Below, piece after piece: positions 7,979 through 8,012 of a stretch of DNA of 8,012 nt. The stretch comes from Bacteroidota bacterium (GTDB lineage Bacteria > Bacteroidota > Ignavibacteria > SZUA-365), in contig JAGTUZ010000192.1 in the NCBI GenBank assembly GCA_018224415.1, positions 1 through 8,012 of the forward strand. Reading direction: 5' to 3'. The translations under genes and the position numbers were made by a program. Position 1 is the stretch's first letter, and the number at the start of each line of letters is the position of its first letter. The notes beneath the pieces were generated by a model. It saw nothing but the letters and a program-made list of their open reading frames with translations, ran no database searches and was not told the origin of the DNA.

Positions 7979-8012
7979 TTATCTGCGATAGTGGTGACTG
8001 GTGTCCGCCCGG
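7979..8012 (-). CDS. Possible last 10 codons of actA (multihaem cytochrome subunit), truncated by window edge
   Basis: One minus-strand frame reads RADTSHHYRR and ends at TAA (7979-7981), four bases before the actB ATG at 7974. ActA, the multihaem cytochrome c subunit, precedes actB in canonical act operons, so these may be its final codons. The stretch is too short to identify, and no CxxCH is visible. The placement rests on gene order alone. If this is wrong, the segment is simply the actB leader; no convincing promoter is visible in these 38 bases. Confidence 0.3.
   Translation of the reverse strand, partial: RADTSHHYRR

Overview
The window carries, on the minus strand, most of an operon for Alternative Complex III (ACIII, quinol:cytochrome c/electron-acceptor oxidoreductase), followed by the 5' half of an AbgT-family transporter gene. 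Read in the direction of transcription (right to left) the order is: a possible last few codons of actA (8012-7979), actB (7974-4912), actC (4915-3485), actD (3469-2930), actE (2940-2239), actF (2237-1014), a 203-bp intergenic region with a large imperfect inverted repeat (876-1011), then abgT-like from 810 off the left edge. All convincing genes lie on the minus strand. The many plus-strand open frames are shadows produced by GC-rich third codon positions.

Organism: the actABCDEF order, the Tat/lipobox-type ActB, and the degenerate CRCRAAGA repeat family in the intergenic region fit a GC-rich aerobic member of the Bacteroidota/Rhodothermota/Ignavibacteria-Kapabacteria (FCB) neighbourhood or a similar environmental lineage. 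This is inference from gene content. The window has no rRNA or other phylogenetic marker.

How the genes work together: ActC and ActF are ten-helix NrfD-like membrane proteins, and ActC carries the conserved quinol-site residues. ActB is a periplasm-facing iron-sulfur subunit with a molybdopterin-enzyme-like lobe and a four-cluster ferredoxin lobe. ActD is a two-helix DUF3341 subunit that braces the complex. ActE is a membrane-anchored mono-haem cytochrome c. ActA, the multihaem subunit, should lie just right of the window. Together they oxidise menaquinol or another quinol and pass electrons to a cytochrome c or a haem-copper oxidase. The genes are tightly packed (ATGA overlap actB/actC, a 10-11 nt overlap actD/actE, 1-nt gap actE/actF) and two have near-perfect Shine-Dalgarno sites, so they are almost certainly one transcriptional unit.

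Points worth a second look: the roughly 60-bp-armed inverted repeat starting 2 nt after the actF stop; a four-copy 18-bp tandem repeat forming the first 24 codons of actF, each copy opening with ATG; an ActE with no lipobox cysteine; and no oxidase genes directly after actF, where an unrelated AbgT transporter sits instead. I see no CRISPR array, insertion sequence, tRNA or rRNA, and no evidence for a wholly new system.
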